Shown: piece after piece, positions 41,943-44,419 of the stretch | How the letters are laid out: each line of letters starts with the position of its first letter | Numbering within the stretch: position 1 is the first letter of the stretch | NCBI GenBank assembly: GCA_028282545.1 | Contig: JANQHT010000044.1 | Location: 1 to 44,419 of the forward strand | Direction: 5' to 3' | Length of the DNA stretch: 44,419 nucleotides | From: Spirochaetales bacterium | GTDB taxonomy: Bacteria; Spirochaetota; Spirochaetia; DSM-27196; Alkalispirochaetaceae | Notes under the pieces: model-generated | What the model was told of the DNA's origin: nothing | Databases searched by the model: none | The model's input: the letters and a program-made list of their open reading frames with translations, nothing else | Program-made: the position numbers and the translations under genes

Positions 41943-41970
41943 CATATACCGCTTGCGAGTGCGCTCTCAA
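41943..41970 (-). promoter_or_regulatory. Promoter of pgi
   Basis: On the minus strand TTGAGA (41965-41970), a 16-nt spacer and TATATG (41943-41948) lie just upstream of the AGAGG ribosome site and ATG at 41924. The -10 overlaps the alternative ATG at 41945, arguing against that start. Confidence 0.55.
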
Positions 41971-42002
41971 TACGATAGCCTCCGACCGAGGAGAACCCGA
42001 AC

Positions 42003-42914
42003 ATGAAGCCGACCCTGCTCGTCTTAGCCGCTGGAATGGGCAGCCGCTACGGCGGCGTGAAACAGATCGATCCCGTTGGTCCCTCCGGCGAAGCGATCAT
42101 CGACTATTCGATCTTTGACGCGATCCGCGCCGGTTTCGACCGCGTGGTATTCGTCGTTCGGCGCGACATCGAAGAGGATGTCCGCGCGTTTTTCGCGGGA
42201 AAGTTCGACGACCGGATTCGATCCGACTACGTTCACCAGGAGCTGGCGGATGTTCCTGCCGGGTTTTCCGTGCCGGCGGAACGCGCCAAACCGTGGGGCA
42301 CGGCGCACGCCGTCCTATCCGCCCGGGACGTCATCGACGCTCCCTTTGCGGTGATCAACGGCGACGATTTCTACGGCGCGGCCGCGCTCCGGACGGCGGC
42401 GGACTACCTGTCGAACCTGGGCGCGGCTGATACGCGATACTGCATGGTAGGCTACCGGCTCGATGTGACACTCTCCCGTCACGGTACCGTCTCGCGGGGC
42501 ATCGTCGAACACGACGACAACCGGTGGCTGCGGGACATCGAGGAGCACACCAAGATCGGCTGGGAGGAGGATGTCGTCGTCAGCTACGACGACGACGGCG
42601 GAGTTCGGGCGCGTTTCACCGGTCGAGAAGCTACGAGCATGAATCTCTTCGGATTCGCGCCGCCCGCCATGCACCAGTTCTGGAGCAGTTTTGAAGAGTT
42701 CCTGGCGTCCAAGGGGACGGAGCCAAAGGCCGAGTTCTACATTCCCTACGCCATGAAACTGCTCATCGACGCGCGCTCAGCGCACATGAAGGTACTGGAG
42801 ACCAACAGCGAGTGGTTCGGCGTCACCTACCGCGAGGATCGGCCGGCGGTGGTCAAACGAATCGCGGCGCTGGTTGAAGAAGGGGCCTATCCGGAGTCGC
42901 TCTGGGGGAAGTAG
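42003..42914 (+). CDS. Sugar nucleotidyltransferase
   Basis: A 303-residue NTP-transferase (GT-A-like) that would activate a sugar phosphate. The N-terminal LAAGMGSRYGG-KQ signature (8-20) binds the nucleotide, VINGDDF holds the metal-binding Asp, and KPWGTAHAVL is the base-proximal loop. Related genes occur in spirochaetes and Bacteroidetes beside sugar metabolism. Which sugar and nucleotide are used cannot be told. GAGGAGA precedes the ATG. Confidence 0.85.
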   Translation: MKPTLLVLAAGMGSRYGGVKQIDPVGPSGEAIIDYSIFDAIRAGFDRVVFVVRRDIEEDVRAFFAGKFDDRIRSDYVHQELADVPAGFSVPAERAKPWGTAHAVLSARDVIDAPFAVINGDDFYGAAALRTAADYLSNLGAADTRYCMVGYRLDVTLSRHGTVSRGIVEHDDNRWLRDIEEHTKIGWEEDVVVSYDDDGGVRARFTGREATSMNLFGFAPPAMHQFWSSFEEFLASKGTEPKAEFYIPYAMKLLIDARSAHMKVLETNSEWFGVTYREDRPAVVKRIAALVEEGAYPESLWGK

Positions 42915-42982
42915 GAGCGGCGCCGGTTTGCCGCGTCCGGTAGGCGCTCGAATGCCGGGGCCCTCAGGCGTCGTTTTTTCGC

Positions 42983-43127
42983 GCTTCCAAGGCGGTTTTC
43001 GCCGCGGGCATTAGGAATCACCTTCACGCGCCTCGCAGACGGTTGCCACCGGGGGCGTTAAGAATCACCCTCCATCGCCTCGTAGGCGGTTTCGCCGTGG
43101 GCGTTAGGAATCACCCTCCCTCGCCCG
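42983..43127. repeat. Tandem repeat, three 46-47 bp units
   Basis: The segment GC(A/G)TTA(A/G)GAATCACC recurs at 43008, 43055 and 43101, spaced 47 and 46 bp apart, within longer similar units that also share GGCGGTTT-CGCC or a decayed form of it. Read on the minus strand each unit holds GA(G/A)GGTGATTC(C/T)TAA, that is codons for Glu-Gly-Asp-Ser-stop. The last unit is the actual end of the gene at 43104. The rest of the gap after 42914 shows nothing else. Confidence 0.8.
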
Positions 43128-43487
43128 GCCCGCCTTGGTAAGCGTCCGAACGATATCCGCGAGTTCATCCGCCGTGGACCGGCGGAGAAGGTCGGCGTAA
43201 TGATCGTTGACCCAGACGAGGCCGCGGTATTCGAGGTCCGAGAGCAGGAGCGGCCCCTCCCGCAGGACCCCGGCCTCAAGGTCCACCAGGAGCGCGCCCA
43301 CCTGCTGCGCGCTGTCCAGTCCGAACTGGCGCGATAGTGCACGGTAGAGCACGACCCCCGCTTCCGGCCCGCCGACGAACCGCGCGAATATCGCTGCGCT
43401 CTCCTCAGCGAGGAGCCGGAGGTGGTGTTCCGTTTGACGACGAAGCTCGTCGAGAAATGACTCCCGTGGTCCCATACTCGCATCCAT
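43104..43487 (-). CDS. Unknown small helical protein
   Basis: A 127-residue, charged, mostly helical protein without membrane span (for example LDELRRQTEHHLRLLAEE and a LEAGVLREGPLLLSDLEYRG middle). The ATG at 43487 has AGGA close upstream; a second ATG four codons later is possible. The frame extends further but then runs against the divergent ORF. Its last four codons and stop are copied in the tandem repeat that follows it. I do not recognise the family. Confidence 0.6.
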   Translation of the reverse strand: MDASMGPRESFLDELRRQTEHHLRLLAEESAAIFARFVGGPEAGVVLYRALSRQFGLDSAQQVGALLVDLEAGVLREGPLLLSDLEYRGLVWVNDHYADLLRRSTADELADIVRTLTKAGRAREGDS

Positions 43488-43503
43488 AGTATCCTGTCCG
43501 CCC

Positions 43504-44419
43504 ATGGCCGTTCCAGTCGCACCTACGGAAAACCGCCTGCTCCTGGAGCTCTGGTCCGATGAGCGGTCCCTCTTGTGGCCGCTCGATACCGGCGCGTCGG
43601 AGTTTGCCTTCTCGCGGGGAAAAATCGAACCCGGTACCGTTGTGAACCTCGCCGGGCCGGGGCGCGCGATCGGAACGGCCATATCCGTGGGGGGCGGGCC
43701 GTCTTCACTCCATCTCCTGACCGAGCGCTTCTCCCTAAGGCGCCTGGCGTATGTGGCCGATTCCGAGGATGCCCTCTTCCTGCGAGCGGAGGTGCGAAAA
43801 CGGTTTGACCCCCGCCTGATTCGCACGCCTCTCTACCGCCTCCTAATTGGCGAGGGCGGTGCGGCACCGGTTGAGGCGAGAATCCGTCCGGCCGCGCAGG
43901 TGGGCGCCGACTGGTCGAACGGAACGATCTACCGCATTGCGCTGGGCTCGCCGGTAAACGCCGGGATGCTCCTGATCTGTCCGCCCGGCGAACCACCGCC
44001 GGGGTTCGAGACGCTCCTGTCGTTTGCCGCGGTTCGCCGCGGCGAGACGCCGGAGGTCGCTGTTGAACGTCTCCAGGACCGGGCACTGACCGGTGACGCC
44101 CTGGTGCTGGAGGTACGTTCCTCACGCCGCCGGATCGCGGCTCCCGCGGCGATGATCGCCGCACTGGGCGACGCGCCCGCGGTAGGGCGCGCCGACGCCG
44201 AATGGTGGGGGCGAACCGTGACGACCCTCGCGTTTTCCGCTCAGCGCTACGGTGCACATCGGGGTGGAATCCTGGAACTCGTTGCCTCCACCCCCTGGAG
44301 TGCGCGCCAGCAGCGGGCTGCCCGGGCGATCCGGCTCTTTCTACGCCTTCTGCGCCTGGGAGACCGCGACGTGTCACGGGTGATCGACCACTGCTATCGC
44401 AGGCAGGATACGGTCGATG
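43504..44419 (+). CDS. Unknown protein, 3'-truncated by the window edge
   Basis: An open frame starts at ATG 43504 (MAVPVAPTENRLLLELWSDE) and runs without a stop for 305 codons to the end of the window. It is Arg- and Ala-rich with regular beta-rich segments (about 20-75) and later helices, and no signal peptide. Codon third positions are GC-rich as in its neighbours, and the minus-strand frame opposite reads as an Arg/Pro-rich shadow, so this strand is the coding one. I do not recognise a domain. The ATG lies 16 bases from the divergent gene's start and has no clear ribosome site, so the start is tentative. Confidence 0.6.
   Translation, partial: MAVPVAPTENRLLLELWSDERSLLWPLDTGASEFAFSRGKIEPGTVVNLAGPGRAIGTAISVGGGPSSLHLLTERFSLRRLAYVADSEDALFLRAEVRKRFDPRLIRTPLYRLLIGEGGAAPVEARIRPAAQVGADWSNGTIYRIALGSPVNAGMLLICPPGEPPPGFETLLSFAAVRRGETPEVAVERLQDRALTGDALVLEVRSSRRRIAAPAAMIAALGDAPAVGRADAEWWGRTVTTLAFSAQRYGAHRGGILELVASTPWSARQQRAARAIRLFLRLLRLGDRDVSRVIDHCYRRQDTVD

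Noticed and set aside
42983-43127. Possible CRISPR array
   Set aside because: Units are contiguous with no variable spacers, only three are present, and no cas gene is seen.
43523-44377. A 284-codon minus-strand frame at the right end
   Set aside because: Composition is Arg/Pro/Gly-rich without structure, while the plus strand stays open to the window edge with a more protein-like sequence.

Overview
The window is a dense, GC-rich (by eye about 60%) chromosomal segment of a spirochaete, probably a free-living, Spirochaeta-like member of the Spirochaetales. Three things point there. The six mevalonate-pathway genes lie in the order I recall for Borrelia (HMG-CoA synthase, type 2 IPP isomerase, HMG-CoA reductase, diphosphomevalonate decarboxylase, phosphomevalonate kinase, mevalonate kinase). 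A 519-codon gene resembles the spirochaete protein family DUF5312. The phosphofructokinase belongs to the TP0108/BB0727-like subgroup. No rRNA, tRNA, phage, integrase, transposase or CRISPR array is visible.

Layout. 1-770: end of a chemoreceptor and a convergent thioesterase. 771-3008: an ABC exporter operon with a YtrA-type GntR repressor and a 36-codon membrane peptide, behind a promoter overlapped by a perfect 14-bp inverted repeat. 3028-4588 (minus): EF-P and its lysylating enzyme EpmA. 4620-13697: a long plus-strand run with an acidic protein, a C-S lyase, an MTA/SAH nucleosidase, a rhodanese, an M16C protease, XpaC/TelA, a hydroxyisobutyrate-type dehydrogenase and an SDR. 13971-17120: class II aldolase, then a condensation-fold acyltransferase with a zinc-ribbon membrane protein. 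17117-23686 (minus): the mevalonate operon. 23819-26285: mnmA, dusA and a small unknown. 26321-28399 (minus): galM and a dihydroorotate-dehydrogenase-like flavoprotein. 28710-31231 (minus): a solute-binding protein and an aminotransferase. 31291-32850: the DUF5312-like gene. 32854-36570 (minus): ogt, a solitary DNA methyltransferase, hflX and an Ig/OmpL47-like secreted protein. 36585-37349 (minus): an internally duplicated unknown protein. 37463-37675: a small Cys protein. 37750-42914: galE, pfk, pgi and a sugar nucleotidyltransferase. The end holds a tandem repeat, a small unknown gene and a truncated unknown ORF.

Together the genes cover glycolysis and sugar activation (fba, pfk, pgi, galE, galM, nucleotidyltransferase), isoprenoid supply from acetyl-CoA, tRNA and translation-factor modification, and sulfur/SAM salvage. 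Tight ATGA/GTGA overlaps link many neighbours.

The least explained material is non-coding. There is a family of composite palindromic repeats (three long copies and one partial) that always lies just 3' of a gene, with a GGAGGGC/GCCCTCC hairpin nearest that gene. There are two canonical terminators lying inside the apparent N-terminal codons of the next gene. There is a highly structured stretch downstream of pgi, and a 46-47 bp tandem repeat carrying copies of a gene's last codons and stop. I see no obvious new defence or metabolic system; the repeat family is the best candidate for something undescribed.
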